In this document: positions 11,601-23,877 of the stretch, one piece after another
How the letters are laid out: each line of letters begins with the position of its first letter
Position numbering within the stretch: the stretch's first letter is position 1
Source: Nectonema munidae
Lineage: Eukaryota > Nematomorpha > Nectonematoida > Nectonematidae
Direction: 5' to 3'
Assembly: GCA_030549495.1 (NCBI GenBank)
Contig: JAUIRK010000908.1
Location: 931,501 to 995,500, forward strand
DNA length: 64,000 nucleotides
Notes under the pieces: generated by a model
Database searches by the model: none
What the model saw: only the letters and a program-made list of their open reading frames with translations
What the model was told of the DNA's origin: nothing
Program-made: the position numbers and the translations under genes

Positions 11601-11999
11601 TGTTGTTTCACCATGAAAGGGTAATGGAGAAAATATCTAGAAAGAGTATAAAAGAATTTTAATTATTCAGAGAAAAAAATCAAACTAGTTTTTGAAACAT
11701 TACAGATAAACAGAAACATTTGCAAATTGGGGCAAAGTTTAATTCCTTTTTCGACTTATAAGCGATTTTAGTGCGTATTAACTGGAATAGTAACAGAATA
11801 AAAAGGTTAGATGTAGGGGACATTAAGTCTAAGTTGAACTGCAATCGGACAGCATTATTCAAATGCCAATGACACTATATGTTGTTTGTTTCGAGTTAGC
11901 AGGCTTAATCAAATTTGAATGTTTATGAGCAGAGACGGGTTACATGAAATGTGCTTGTGCAGATGTTTCATTACAGAAACCGAATATCTTTTGTTGGAA

Positions 12000-12330
12000 C
12001 CATTCTAAAAAATAGAAAATGTTTTCCTCCAAATGCTTCTCATAATAATCGTAAGAAAGGTGAATGCCTATATTTATATGAAAATAAAAAAATGTGTTCA
12101 TTTTATGGTAAGAACAAATAACCAGGAGTTCTTGTTGATTCTTACACCAAGTTTACTACTACAACTTATGACAAAAAAGAAAAACCTGAAATTGTTCATT
12201 TTTGCAATGAAACGAAAAGTGGTGTGGATGTTCTTGATAAAAAAAATATGTACCTTTTCATGTAAAAGAAAATATTTAAAATTTTGGAATATCAATATCT
12301 TGTTCTTAAAAAGGAAGAATGCTTTATAAA
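12000..12330 (+). mobile_element. piggyBac C-terminal fragment
   Basis: The frame at 12165-12265 encodes KPEIVHFCNETKSGVDVLDK, which is the canonical piggyBac segment carrying the third catalytic Asp (GVD). Its orientation is opposite to the piggyBac copy at 12892-13800 and its sequence is clearly different, so it is probably a separate subfamily. Upstream and downstream frames are broken. Confidence 0.75.
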
Positions 12331-12891
12331 AAGGTTTTGTGCATGCTATTAAAAATTGTGGATATGATTTTGAAGAAAGCTAAAAGATGCGAAATTTGAA
12401 AAACAGATAAGAAATCTAAATCATTGTGTTACCTTCGCTTTACAGACATGACAATTTACTCCATATCAAACTTTAACTTGCTAATGCGAAAAAATTTTCC
12501 ATATCACTTTTAGTAATTCTATTATGTAAATTTATTTTAAACGTTTACTTTCATAAAAGAAAAACGAAATCGAATTTCATATTTCAAAAATAGAATTATT
12601 TAAAGTTTTTATTCGACTTTTAATGACTTTCTATATTTATGTAGTTGCACATTCATTTCACTCTCTTTTGTTAAAAAATATAAAAAAAAATTTATTTTCA
12701 CTCTAAAAATATACTATCGTAGTGTTTTCAAGTTAAAGACAAAAGCTTTTATTACAGTTTTGATTTGTAAAGCATACAAAAAGCAAAAAAGGACACTCAT
12801 GTATAATTAGAAGCAATTATCACATATTAGTTTAGAGTGTAATTTGCAGGTTTGAATAGAGCTTTCGAACACTTTTAGGTGCTTTGTTTTT

Positions 12892-13800
12892 TCATGGGTA
12901 AGCATAAAAAACAAAATCCTCTGGTGAAAGAAGAGGGAGTTGGTTGGGGAAAGCCATAAAAGTTGAGGAGGATTTAGTTTTCAAGTTTGTTTGGGCAAGA
13001 TTAGATCTTACTCTCATTGATTCTACCGATAAAAGTAGAGAGAGCCTTTTTATGAAACTTTTTCTTCCTCCATTTTTTATAGAAGGAAAATTTTGCGGGG
13101 AGTTGAACTTGGATATGATAAAGGAGTTCTGAGAAGCCATGTTCAAATAATTGCTGAATATCGCCATCGACCACCTTCTACAAAGCTACAATAGAGTAGC
13201 TACGATATTGCTTGAGCATCCTGTTGCCAACATCTACTCCACGTTTATGTTTGTTATATTCAATCATTGATTCAGGTTTGCCCGCAATAGAAGTTATTTC
13301 AACTTTTTTCGGTGTTGTTACGATAAAATGTAAACAACTTTGAAGTTTCGTTTCGGAATGTATGCCGAGAAAGAAGCATCTTTCGAATAAACTACACGAG
13401 TTTCGCACTTATTTAGCTTGAGAGTTTTCAGGTACTTCGGCTGTAAAATTTTCGGGATAAATCTTTTCGTAGACATTACAGTCCCACATAGAGTGTAGTT
13501 TTTCGTAAGGGCCCATCTGGCTATTTCATAAGAAGTGAAAAACCCATCCATATAAATATCAATACCCTCTGGCAAATTTGAATCGGAAAAAATCGTTTTA
13601 CTATGGAAATAGGGAAAAATAACGTCGGTCTTCTAAACTAGAAATATATATTTCATGTAAAAAGCTTTTTGAATCGTTTATTTGATAAATTTTAATACCA
13701 TAATCCCTAGTTTTATCGGATCGTAAATTATGGAGTTGAAATTTCCTCTGAAACTAACCAATTGCTCATCAATAGTCACAGCAGCGTTAGGACTTTTTAC
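12892..13800 (-). mobile_element. piggyBac transposase, decayed copy B
   Basis: Minus-strand pieces in order: AAVTIDEQLVSFRGNFNSI (about 13795-13730, first Asp), IYMDGFFTSYEIARW (about 13560-13515, second Asp), KPESMIEYNKHKRGVDVGNR (about 13285-13225, third Asp in GVD), and a C-terminal NYLNMASQNSFIISKF region (13167-12892). The sequence is homologous to copy A at 3347-4852 segment by segment. All three catalytic Asp positions are kept, but frame changes separate the pieces. The part of the protein preceding VTIDEQ is found inverted at 14150-14365. Confidence 0.85.
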
Positions 13801-13934
13801 CCAAATACACAGAAATATAACTTTTTTTTACAAATAAGAACTTGAAATTAAAAATAATTTAGATAAATGCTTAAAATAAAAAGATACACAGATATATGAA
13901 TGAGGAGTGACAATAGAGCATTGTTATATATTTT

Positions 13935-14035
13935 TATGTCTCCGATTATCTTGCCAGATTAACTATCTCAAGCATATTGCGAGCACATAGCCTTACGGGA
14001 GAAAGTGGTTTGATATTCAACCAACCAAATAAATA
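13935..14035 (+). repeat. SINE-type 3' tail (shared with 49738-49930)
   Basis: The block ATAGCCTTACGG...GAAAGTG.TTTGATAT followed by a CAACCAACCAAATAAATAA tail matches the 3' part of the tRNA-like SINE at 49738-49930. The tRNA-like head is missing or unrecognisable here. It lies inside the rearranged piggyBac region. Confidence 0.6.
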
Positions 14036-14146
14036 ATCAAGTTATTTTTTTTATTTTTTATAATAATTTATTTTAATTTTATGCTGAGAATAATTATTCT
14101 ATGTATATTTAACTTATTCTGTGTATATTTAAATTTGTTTTGATCT

Positions 14147-14450
14147 GTTTGGGTGTATTTGGGTAAAAAGTCCCACCCAAACCGTGGTTCACCTTTCCTA
14201 AAAGCGTCTCTTAGAAGAGAAATGTTTTTTCTAATACATTATTTTCTTTCTTTTTATGATAAAAGCATTAGAAACCCCAATGATAAACTTGCTGCAGTGA
14301 GATTTTTCCACGATCACTTCTATAAAATTTTTGCTGAATATTAGACTCCCGATACTGCTGTGACGTGTGGGACTTTTTACCCAAATACATAAGAAAAAAC
14401 ATTTCTCTTCCAAGAGAAGCTTTTAGGAAAGGTGAACCACGGTTTCACTG
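14147..14450. repeat. Fold-back duplication of a piggyBac segment
   Basis: About 80 bp at 14150-14232 (TTTGGGTAAAAAGTCCCAC through the GAAATGTTTTTTCT block) recur as the reverse complement at about 14369-14448, with a ~135-bp spacer. The + strand (14153-14344) reads as piggyBac FLKASLRREMFFL...NPNDKLAAVRFFHDHF, the segment that should precede VTIDEQLV of copy B but on the opposite strand. So an internal part of copy B was inverted and partly duplicated. The same GGACTTTTTACCCAAATAC string also marks the copy-B edge at 13792-13810. Confidence 0.75.
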
Positions 14451-14839
14451 AAAAGTGTGAAAATTTCAACTTTTTGGTCGAAACATTTATCAATGTTAAA
14501 CAAGCAAGCAAAATAAGAAAGTAGGTGATTCACTTAAAATTTGTCAAAAGAATGCTTTAAATTTTTATGTTTGGGGTTTACTTTTCTAAAAAAAACAGGT
14601 GTAAAAACACCCATATACCTACAACACTTCACATACACACATACATGAAAAATCAGGGGAAAAGTGAGCATACATTAACCCATGGGCCTCGCTGATATCT
14701 TAAAAGTAGGGGGGCATTCTTGAAAACAAAATTTTTTTAAACTTACAAAATTAGATTTAGGAAAAATTAAACGACACATTCGTAATAACTAATACTTTTT
14801 TTTATGTTTTTAAATATAAATATTTAAAAAAATATAGTT

Positions 14840-15650
14840 TTTCCATATCTAGATCAATCAAAAATATTTATTTTGAAAAAATTTCCCAAAGAAATATCAC
14901 TAAACTCAACGAACAACTTGGCAATTTCTTCACAAATAATCTTTTCCAACAAATTTTTGTGAACATGGCAAACTAACAGGTGATTCAATCTCTCCTGGAA
15001 CATTGTTGCTCTAAGCCACGTTTTGATCCTTCTGAGTGCACTCAGCGATCTTTCTGTTTGGCAAGAACTGTAAGGAAATATTAAGAGAAGTTTAATTAAT
15101 TTTTCAACATTAGGAAAAATTCGCCTTACTTCAGGTTGCATTTCACGAAAAATTGTGCGATGATCTTCCAGAGAAATTCCAGTGGTTTTTTATAAAAAAT
15201 TTAACTCTTCTTTTATTGAAGAAATACTGTGAAATCCAAAATATTTGCTCAGACTATCATCATAATTTTCTTTATTGAGTAGAAGATTGCTGAGTTTTTC
15301 ATAAAGAAAAATATCTTCCGAAGAAAAGGAACTTTTCAAGTTGTTTAGAGCAGTTTCAATGACCTCTAAATGTTGGGCTTTATAATATTCATAAATTTCA
15401 CTACTTTCATTTCTGAGTTTAGTAGTATTTCATTTTCTGTAACCATGTTTGGAAAACCTTTTTCTAAGAAATATTTAAAATTCCAGAGCTTTCCTATTAA
15501 AGAATCATCCTTTTCGGCTTTTTTATCAGATGATATAACAGATTTAATATTTGTTAACATATCCTCCTTCACATTTATTTTCCTCATGAAATCATTCATG
15601 ATGCTCTTTGTTTTAAAAATATGCCCATCTTCATCATATAAAACTTTGTT
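14840..15650 (-). mobile_element. Decayed hAT transposase, C-terminal region
   Basis: The minus-strand frame 15141-14854 encodes a hAT dimerisation domain: CQTERSLSALRRIKTWLRAT followed by FQERLNHLLVCHVHKN. Upstream minus-strand sequence (to about 15600) continues as a plausible hAT body in several frames with at least one stop. The pattern is close to the ZMYM1/52-kDa-repressor type hAT transposases and to the fragment at 55404-55872. Termini were not identified. Confidence 0.75.
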
Positions 15651-16849
15651 TCACACTAAAGGAAAAAATGATCAAATTCAATTCACATTATGAAATTATG
15701 TTGAGTGTCTAAATCTTTACACATTGCCATTTGTGAATGATGACTGTAATATTAGCTTATTGCTAAGATATTTTATTAATAAAGGAATTATTTCTAGATA
15801 CTCCTTTGAAAATATATATTTATATACAGTTTTGAAGCATAGCACTTATGAATAAACATGGCAACTTTTTAGAAAATGTTTAGAAGTTTTTATAATAAAT
15901 TGGCAATGCTGGTTTCATTTCTGGACTCAGTTTTTGCATTTACAGTTTGAAAATATATGAAAGTGGCAAAAAATTACTGTTTACACCCGAATGTAATCTC
16001 AAAAAAATTTTTATTTTAAATAATATGTTTTTATATTAAATTATTTCATTCCCGGACTATGTTCTCAATTTAGCCACAGGTAAACAGTTATCCCAGTTCA
16101 AATCTAGAATGATTAAAATGCATGTAAAAAATAATGTAAAACAATTTTTTTAGGATATTTTATTAATAATTTTTTAACACAAATGTTAATAAAAAAAATT
16201 TTAATTGTAAAAAATAATAATTTTCTGTAAAAATGAGAATAACATTTTATTTGTACAAAAAAAATAATTTATATTTTTTTGTTTCGTTTGTAAATTTCGT
16301 CCTCCCTTCTCTGGTCATGCTCTCCTTTCTAAGTAAAAAAAATGTAAAACAGAAAATGATTAATTGTTTTCCACCTTAAAATATGTTACTTCTACAATCT
16401 TTAATAAAATAGCCGTATTTAGGGCAATTATAGAAAAATCTTTTCTATTTCAATTCAATTCATTATTAATTAAACATGATGTATATCATAGAAAATGAAT
16501 ATATCATGTTAGTGTATGGACACTGTGAGAAAAAAAATAAATGATATCATGCAGAAACACAATACTCAAAGCAAAAAGAGGAGAAGAGTTGAAAATGTAT
16601 TGCTGTAATCATACGATGAGATGGGCAAACAAGGATTTTTTAAAATGTGAAAGGGAGGATATGGAACTTTTTTCTTACTTTAGAAAAGGAGTGATAGTAG
16701 ATAGGGTAGGTAGGAAGAAATATCTAAACACTATCAAACTTCTCCATATGCTTGCGAAATGCTTGAAAAGGTATAAAGTTGAAGTTCAAAAGAAGTGTAT
16801 TGATTTAGCTTGTGAATTGATTAGGAATGAGGGACTTTAGAGAAATTAC
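15651..16849. other. AT-rich sequence with a relic of the 47.4-kb tandem repeat
   Basis: No gene is supported. At about 15905-16075 two adjacent stretches (CTGGTTTCATTTCTGGACTC and CATTCCCGGACTATGTTCTC, each followed by a CATTTA/AATTTA block) resemble the unit repeated at 47385-47880. A + strand open stretch at 16541-16840 has no recognisable family. Confidence 0.45.
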
Positions 16850-17228
16850 TTATAGTTGTTGAAGGAGTTTGAAGTGTAGAAAGATGGATTTTTAAGGTGG
16901 TAGTTGAAGGATAATTGATTGAGCAAAGATCGTCGGTGGGTGTTAAAGAATATAGGTCTTAAATAAAAGAAAATAGTGTAATTATTTTTGTAGATTATTT
17001 TTTATTGTGAGTTTATGTGGTATAAGAAGTCTCAGGGTTCGGAGATTGCAAGTTTGACTCTATGAAGATAATGAGAGAGTATAGGGCATTGAGGAGGTTC
17101 GGATATGAAAGTATTTCGTAGAAATTAGATGGTGGGCGATTGAGAGTTTTAACGGATGGTGAAAGAAATGAAGTTCTTGTGTGGTTGTAGTGGCAGCAGG
17201 AAAGTAGAAGTGATGAGGTGTTTCTTAT
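16850..17228 (-). mobile_element. 3' end of RNase H-bearing LINE (segment 3)
   Basis: On the minus strand this continues the LINE interrupted at 17950: the C-rich, NETPHHF-like segment (about 17225-17205) is typical of the zinc-binding C-terminal region that follows RNase H in I-type LINEs. It reads in more than one frame, so it is decayed. The exact 3' end is unclear. Confidence 0.55.
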
Positions 17229-17949
17229 TGATTGCAGATATTCAAACACAATTCCATAGTTGCCATTCATTCCCTCTCACTATCCACGCCACAAGGTGGG
17301 TGCCCTCCTTGATAATAAAAATTGATATATTTTTTTCTACTCTGCCTTAATTTTAAAATGGTGGATGTTGCTTTATGTTCTAACAAAGTAAAATATTCTA
17401 AAAAATTTCTTCTTAAGCACAAGTACTCCTACAAACACTTCTCCTATAAAAAAATATCAAACTACCTGAAAAAACATTTTTATTCTATATACGCCTACAC
17501 TTTTCCTAAAGTAAGATGCTACCAGGAAACTCCCTCCTAAAGTATAAATTTTTAGTAACTGTGTTTAAAGACCTCCACATAAACCCTAGCAAAACACTAT
17601 CAAAAAACAAATTTAACAACATCCCACCAACCAGAACAAAAAATCTCACACTCAAAAAAAGCTACACCTCATTTGCTTCTATCACATTCAACAAACTTCC
17701 TAAGTCGATAAGAATGATTTCTTCACTCACTTCCTTCAAAGAAACTCTATATTCTCACTTAGTCAACCAATTAAAAGAAGATAAATAACGCCTTGTTTTT
17801 TTCCCTTCCTTATATCCTGTTCATAACCTTCTTAGAATATTATGCTAAGTTAGTACCAACTATTTTATTTACAGTGTCACTACACTAAGCTTGATGTAAT
17901 TACTTGTAATACCATCATCTATTAACAATAAATAAATTGAATTGAAGCT
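17229..17949 (+). mobile_element. Chimeric LINE insertion, 5'-truncated
   Basis: The first ~73 bp (17229-17301) are about 96% identical to the reverse complement of 19477-19549 in the host LINE's RT region (SIVAIH.LSLSTPQ). The remainder encodes, in a different frame, a LINE C terminus ending PTRTKNLTLKKSYTSFASIT...LPKSIRMISSLTSFKETLYS (17620-17765), followed by a 3' UTR and an AATAAATTGAATTGAA tail (17931-17946). It interrupts the minus-strand LINE cleanly: the host coding sequence resumes on each side. No clear target duplication is seen. Confidence 0.65.
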
Positions 17950-20050
17950 TGGTGATTTTTTGATGCGGTAGAGTTAGGAGTTGCAGGGGCAGTGTCGGGA
18001 TAGCCATCTGATTAGCGGTCGTGGTGGGAAGAATTTCATTTTTGACCAAATGTCAAAAATTTGGTTTGGATTGTTTATATGTTGGAAGAAAATGGAGGGT
18101 GAGGATTGGATGAGTTCTTGTCTAAGGTATTGAGTGTTAGATCTAAGTAGAGGGGTATAGGTTTTTAGGGGAAAAGAGGTAACCGGGATGTAAGGTGTAT
18201 TTGGGGATACTTTTTTATCTAGCTTATCTACATAAGTGTTTTCTAGAATGTTTGAGTGAGCTGGGCACAAGTAGAGGTGTATTTCAAAGTAATTTGATAA
18301 GTAACTGAGTTTAGAAACAAGGGTGTATGTTAAGAATGGGATGTTGTGTTTGAGGCTTAGGTCTTTGATCATGTTTTGTGAGTCTGTAAAGTCTAAAGGA
18401 AAACTTATTTTGGCTTATGTAATCGCAAGCATGTAGAAGGGAATAGCATTCACCGCTATATATTGGAAGAGAGGGATCAATGGCAGACGTTTTTGAGTAA
18501 ACAGGGAATGGAGAAGAGCCTTTGAAGAATGCAAAAGCATAGGAAGATTTCGTTGTGGTTTTTGAGCTATCCAGGAATATTTTTAATGAAATTGAGCTAA
18601 AGTTGGAGCGGGTCGTAATTAGAAGTTTAGCGATGGATTTGATGAAGCAGTTGTGAAGAGAGAAAGGATTAAAATTAGAAATTAAGGTAGTGGATTGATT
18701 TTGGGTTGGATGAGAATGTTGTTGGGAGAAGACGAAAATTGTTGGAGTAAATTTAAGAGGGAGTAATTTGAGTGTTATGGAAATAGAAGGACTTAAGATA
18801 AGAATTTGGTTCGATGCGTGTCATGATATATTTTTTGGCAACAGTTTGTTTGAGATGAAGGGTTAGAGGAAGGCAGTTCGTGAAGAATTTTAAGACAGGT
18901 TTTGTAGGCCCTTGTCATTGTGATAAAGGCAAAGACGGTGGATTTTATTTAGATAAGTGAGTAATGAGGGGTAAATGATAGGCCCCATGAAAGAATGCCA
19001 TACTCAAGCGTAGGTAGGATGATTGATTTGTATATAAAAGATGAGTGTTTAATACTTAGACCCGATTTATAAGATATAATTTTACTAAGAGAGAAAAGAG
19101 TTGAAGATAGTTTGTGGTATAAGTTTTTGAAGTGGGATGACCATAAGAGGTTTGATTGAAAGGTTAGCCCTAAATATTTCATGGAGGAAGATGGTTGGAT
19201 AAGGATATCTCTGGATGTTAATAGTAGGAGGTGAGGGGAATGTGTAAAGTGTATAAGAGTTGATTTTGTTGCGTTAAATTTTATTTTTAATGAATTGGCT
19301 GCAAAAGTTAGCGTGTTAAAGAGAGTGTTGATGTTCATTATGTTTTCTTTTTGAGAATTTGAGGTAAATATGAAGGTTAGATCATCTGAATAGCATTGAA
19401 AAAAGGCTGAATTGTTAGCTAATATATCTAATATGGGGTTTATAAGTATAATCCAGAAGATATCGGAGAGGCACCCAGCTTGTGGCGTGGATAGTGAGAG
19501 GCAATGAATGGCAACTATGGAATTGTGTTTGAATATAAGGCACCGATTTGAAAGCTAATTTTGAATGAATTTTGAGATAATTGTGGTATTTTTGTCGGAT
19601 CATGTTGAAAATGATAGCAGGATGCCATTCTGAATTGAAGAGGTTGTTGATGTCTAGAAAGAGGGCGGATGATGTTAATTTGGAAAATAGTTTTGTTTCG
19701 AGGTAGGACTATATAGAGCGGATTCTCGACATTTAGGTGAGAGGTATGCAAATTAGAAGGGACTAATTTTGTTATATGTGGTGATATGAAAGAGAAACCT
19801 TTTGCGTAGAATTTTTTCTAAGATTTTTCCTAAAGTAGGAAGGATGGTGATTGGTGGCCAGGTGGTTATGAGGCCTAAGTCTTTGTTGGGTTTAGGAAGT
19901 AAAATAAGCTTACCATTTTTTCCAGATAAATGGGAAAAAGGAGAATTTAAGTAACTGTTGTATAATTCTAAGAGATATTGTGAATATAAAAGGAAGGATT
20001 TTATGATATGTTTTGTGGTTATAAGATCAAGGCTTGCAGATGTTTTAGAA
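17950..20050 (-). mobile_element. RNase H-bearing LINE, RT and RNase H (segment 2)
   Basis: Minus-strand order: an RT fingers/palm part (GKLILLPKPNKD, WPPITILPTLGKILEKILRKR, about 19910-19810), SIVAIHCLSLSTPQ (about 19525), QCYSDDLTFIFTSN with the YxDD active-site motif (about 19405), SLKIKFNATKSTLIHFTHS and MKYLGLTFQSNLLWSSHFKN (19338-18949), then an RNase H domain with a CPAHSN block (18372-17974). This layout (RT followed by RNase H) is known from the I/R1-like LINE superfamily. Frameshifts and stops are present. It is interrupted on the right by the hAT/LINE nest and on the left by the insertion at 17229-17949. Confidence 0.75.
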
Positions 20051-20223
20051 TAGGGGTCGGCAACCTACGGCACGCGGCAATTTTCAGTGGCACGCAAAAA
20101 TTCTAAGGTTTACAATTAAAATTTTTCATTTACACATAAAGTAGATTTTTAAACAGTTTTTATAATAGATCTTAAAGGCAATCAAATGTTCTTTTTAACT
20201 ATGTGCAAACATTTTTATTTACT

Positions 20224-20237
20224 ATTGTGCCGATATT
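20224..20237 (+). repeat. LINE target-site duplication, left copy
   Basis: ATTGTGCCGATATT, identical to 23864-23877. Confidence 0.9.
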
Positions 20238-23200
20238 CATTATTAGACCTTTAATGCTGTTTATGCCGAGGTGGAGAATGAGGTTGAGCTCTCATTTTCT
20301 ATAAAATACCTCTAATGGCACATGCGTCTCCTATAGCCTATGAACAGCAAGTCTTCAGATCTGCCTTCACGTGGCGGGGTTGTTTAAAACTAAACGATCT
20401 AAGGCGAAAGCGAGTAACAGGCGCTTAAACCTGTAGCTCCGGGTAGAATCAACTCGTTAGCCTTGGTTGGCTGTGGTTCTAGGAGAAAATAACTCTGATT
20501 TTAAATTTCCACTGCCTTGTGGTTAAGTACTTGGTTGTACAAAGGCTATTGGTTTCCAGTCCTAAATGAAAAACTGGTTTGGCGCCAGGAAGGGCATCCG
20601 GTCTGTAAAACCCCTTTGCTTCTATTTACATTATGCAGCTACAAAAATACTATAATTGTCAAAAGTGTTCCCAATTGTATACTCTCCGGCATTTTGGGGC
20701 TAACAAAACTACGGAGAAAGATGTTAATTCAACGACGCTTTCTACAAAACAAACTCAATATTCTAACTTTTCTAAGAAACCCAAGGATTCGAAATTGTTT
20801 ACGAGAGGAAAACCGATGCGTTGTCTTAGATTTGCGAGCTTAAATGTTGGTTCTATGGTTGGAAAAAGCTATGAAGTGGCAAACATGCTATCAAATAGAA
20901 AGGTTGCAATAGCGGGTGTTCAAGAAGTTAGATATAAGAACGAGGGGACAAAACTTATTAATTCCGATACTGTATGTTACAAGTTATACTGGTGTGGAAA
21001 TAGAGATGGTACTGGTGGAGTTGGTATTATGGTTAAAGAAGAGTTTTTTGGCAAAGTTGTGAGTGTTAAACGAGTAAATAACAGAATAATATTAATTGAG
21101 TTGATAATTGAAGGCGAAGTCATCACCGTTGTTTCAGTGTATGCTCCACAGGTTGGTCTAAGTGCAGAAGAAAAAGATACGTTTTATGAAGCCCTTTCTG
21201 AGGAGATTAAGAAAATTAATGAAAGATGCATTATCTTGGGTGATTTTAACGGACACGTTGGTCGAGCAAGTGACGGTTTTGATGGAGCTCATGGGGGTTA
21301 TAATTACGGCAAAAGAAACGATGAAGGAATGAAACTCCTAGAGTTTGCTGACTCTTTTGATTTTAGAATAGGTAATACATGGTTCAAAAAAGATGATGAA
21401 AAGCTTATAACTTATGAATCTGGGAACAATAGAACAGTTACTGATTACATTTTGTATAATAAACATAAAAAAGTGAAAAATGTCAAAATCATACCAGGAG
21501 AAGAAGTGCTAACACAGCATAAACTTCTTACCATGGACATGTTTTTCAAAACATGCAAATCCAAAGAGAAAACAATAAAAAAACAAAGGTAAAGACTTGG
21601 AATCTTAAATTTCAATCAGTGAAAGATAAACTGAAAACTGAGATAGCTTGTAAAATTGATAAAGAGAAAAAATGGGATGAAATAATGAAGGATTTATCAA
21701 AAGTGGCAAAGAATGTTTGTGGCGTTTCAAAATCAGTAAGTAGAAAAAGCAGCTGGTGGTGGAACCTTGACACAGTTAAACTTGCAATCAAAACAAAGAA
21801 AGAAAAGTATAAGATATGGAGAAAAGACAGGGGTGAAGAGTCCAGAAAAGAATATGTACATTCTAAGAAAAACGCTAAAAGAGTAATAGCCAATGCGATG
21901 AATGATGAAGTTGAAAACGAAATAGTACAGATTGAAAATCTGAAGGAAGAAGTGAAGATGAGGAATATATTCCGAATGCCAAAAACTGAATCTAGAAAGA
22001 AACAGGATATAATTGGTAGTGCATGCATAAGAGATAATGAAGGTACATTACATTCAACAACGGTCGCCAAACTCAAAGTATGGAAGGACTATTTTTCAAA
22101 TCTGTTGAACCGAAAAAACACAATTGAAAGTAATTTAGTTATGAAGTTAAATGAAGGTCCTGCGAACATAATATCGAGAAAAGAAGTCTAAGACGCCATC
22201 ATGTCAATGAAAAGTGGGAAAAGCAATGGACATAGTGATGTTTCAATTGAAGTTTTAAAGTTAAGTGGACTGGAAGATAAACTTGCAGACATAGGGAACC
22301 GAATGATGTACGGAGAAAACATGCCCGAAGGTTGGCGAAAGAGTGTTTTAGTGCCACTTTATAAAGGTAAAGGTGATGTAAAAGATTGCTCAAACTATAG
22401 AAGTATAAAACTGCTTGAACACGCAATGAAAATTTTAGAGAGAGTTTTTAAAAAAAGAATTCGTCGACGTGTTATAATAGATGAAATGCAGATGGGTTTT
22501 ATGCCAAACAAGAGCACAATAGACGCCGTATTTATTGTTCGACAATTAATAGAGAAACATATGAAAGTTGGAAAAGATCTTTTCCTCTCATTTATCGATC
22601 TCGAAAAAGCTTTTGACTGCGTCCAAAGAGATGTCATTTTCTGGGCTCTTAGACAAAAGGGCGTTTTGGAGTATGAAGTGAGAGCTGTTATTGAAATGTA
22701 TAACTATGCCAAAACTGCTGTTAGAGTAGATGGAAAAATATCAGAATAGTTTTCAACAGGGGTCGGCGTTCATCAAGGCTCGGTGTTGAGCCCCTTATTG
22801 TTTGTTATTGTAATGGATGCGATTTCTGATACGATTATTAAAAATCACAGAGAATTTTTATACGCTGATGATCTGGTTTTAGCTGCAAATACCTTGAATG
22901 ATTTGAGTGACAAGTACGTGGCATGGAAAAAAGTTCTAGAAGACAAAGGCTTGAAGATCAACGTAAGCAAAACCAAAGTTATGATTTTTAAGACGAAAAA
23001 TATGTGGAGAAATGCCATCAGCAACGTTGATCCTTGCTCTTGTTGTGGGAAAAGAGTTGTTCGTAATGCAATACAATGCTTCAAATGTGAGAAGTGGGTG
23101 CATAAGAGATGCACTACAATCAAGTGCTCTTTGCAAAACGTGAAAAGTTTTGTCGGTCGAAGATGTCAATTAGAAGCAGATAAACTTGAAAAAATGGAAA

Positions 23201-23863
23201 AGAATGTGAAGTTAGGCACGGATGAGGTGGATGTTGTGCAGAGTTTCTGTTATTTGGGAGACATGCTTGATGATTCTGGAGATTCTTCCAAATCTGTGAC
23301 AGCCAGGATTCGATGTGGGTGGACGAAGTTCAAGGAAATTTCGGGTCTTCTTTGTGGAAAAATCCTCTCGTTGAAGCTGAAAACCAGACTCTATCAGGTA
23401 TATGTAAGAAGTGCGATGTGCTATGGAAGCGAATGCTGGATTCTTAAAAAAACCGATACAAAAAGAATGATGAGTACTGAGATGAAAATGATACGGATGA
23501 TGAATGGAAAAACTCTAAAAGACAGGCTTACCAATGGTTACCTAAGGCGAAAGATGGGAATGATTTGCATAGAAGAGTACATGGAAGAAAACAGACTGAG
23601 ATGGTTCGGGCATTTGGAAAGAATGGACGATGTCAGATTGACTAAAAGTATCAAAAATGAAGTGGTTGAAGGAAAGGCGAAGAGGGGACGCCCCAAGAAG
23701 ACTTGGATGAAAGCAGTAGTAGAAAACATGGCCAAAAGAAAAGTAAAAGCGGAAGATGCTCAATGTAGAAAAACATGGAAAAGAAGCTGCAAACAAATGG
23801 CCAACACTGGTTAGCTGGGAAAACGGCATTGCCCAGAAGGGCGAATGGATGATGATGATGATG
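20238..23863 (+). mobile_element. Nearly full-length RTE-like LINE with PHD-like finger
   Basis: A 3.6-kb non-LTR element. The 5' UTR (20238-20630) is followed by an AP endonuclease (20633-21592) with SLNVGSM, GVQEVR, SVYAPQ, LGDFNGHVG and DYIL, then RT (21553-22749) with YRSIKLLEH, GFMPNKSTIDAVF and FIDLEKAFDCV, and (22783-23814) GVHQGSVLSPLLF, FLYADDLVLA, a CSCCGK...CFKCEKWVHKRC finger, FCYLGDMLD, YQVYVRSAMCYGSECW, LRWFGHLERMDD and RGRPKKTW. It ends in a (GAT)n tail. Damage is light: one frame change near 21560-21592 and in-frame stops at about 22189 and 22747. A perfect 14-bp duplication (20224-20237, 23864-23877) flanks it. The endonuclease and tail favour an RTE-like, CFDP2/BovB-related group. 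Confidence 0.93.
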
Positions 23864-23877
23864 ATTGTGCCGATATT
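23864..23877 (+). repeat. LINE target-site duplication, right copy
   Basis: ATTGTGCCGATATT, identical to 20224-20237. Confidence 0.9.

Noticed and set aside
15366-15693. Opposing open stretches on both strands
   Set aside because: The + strand one is the shadow of a decayed minus-strand hAT body and has no family match.
16541-16840. A 99-residue open stretch on the + strand
   Set aside because: It matches no family, has no splice or element support, and lies next to the decayed 3' end of the minus-strand LINE; probably chance.
21612-22637. Long open stretches on the minus strand under the LINE
   Set aside because: They are antisense shadows of the LINE coding region, whose + strand motifs (APE, RT) are unmistakable.
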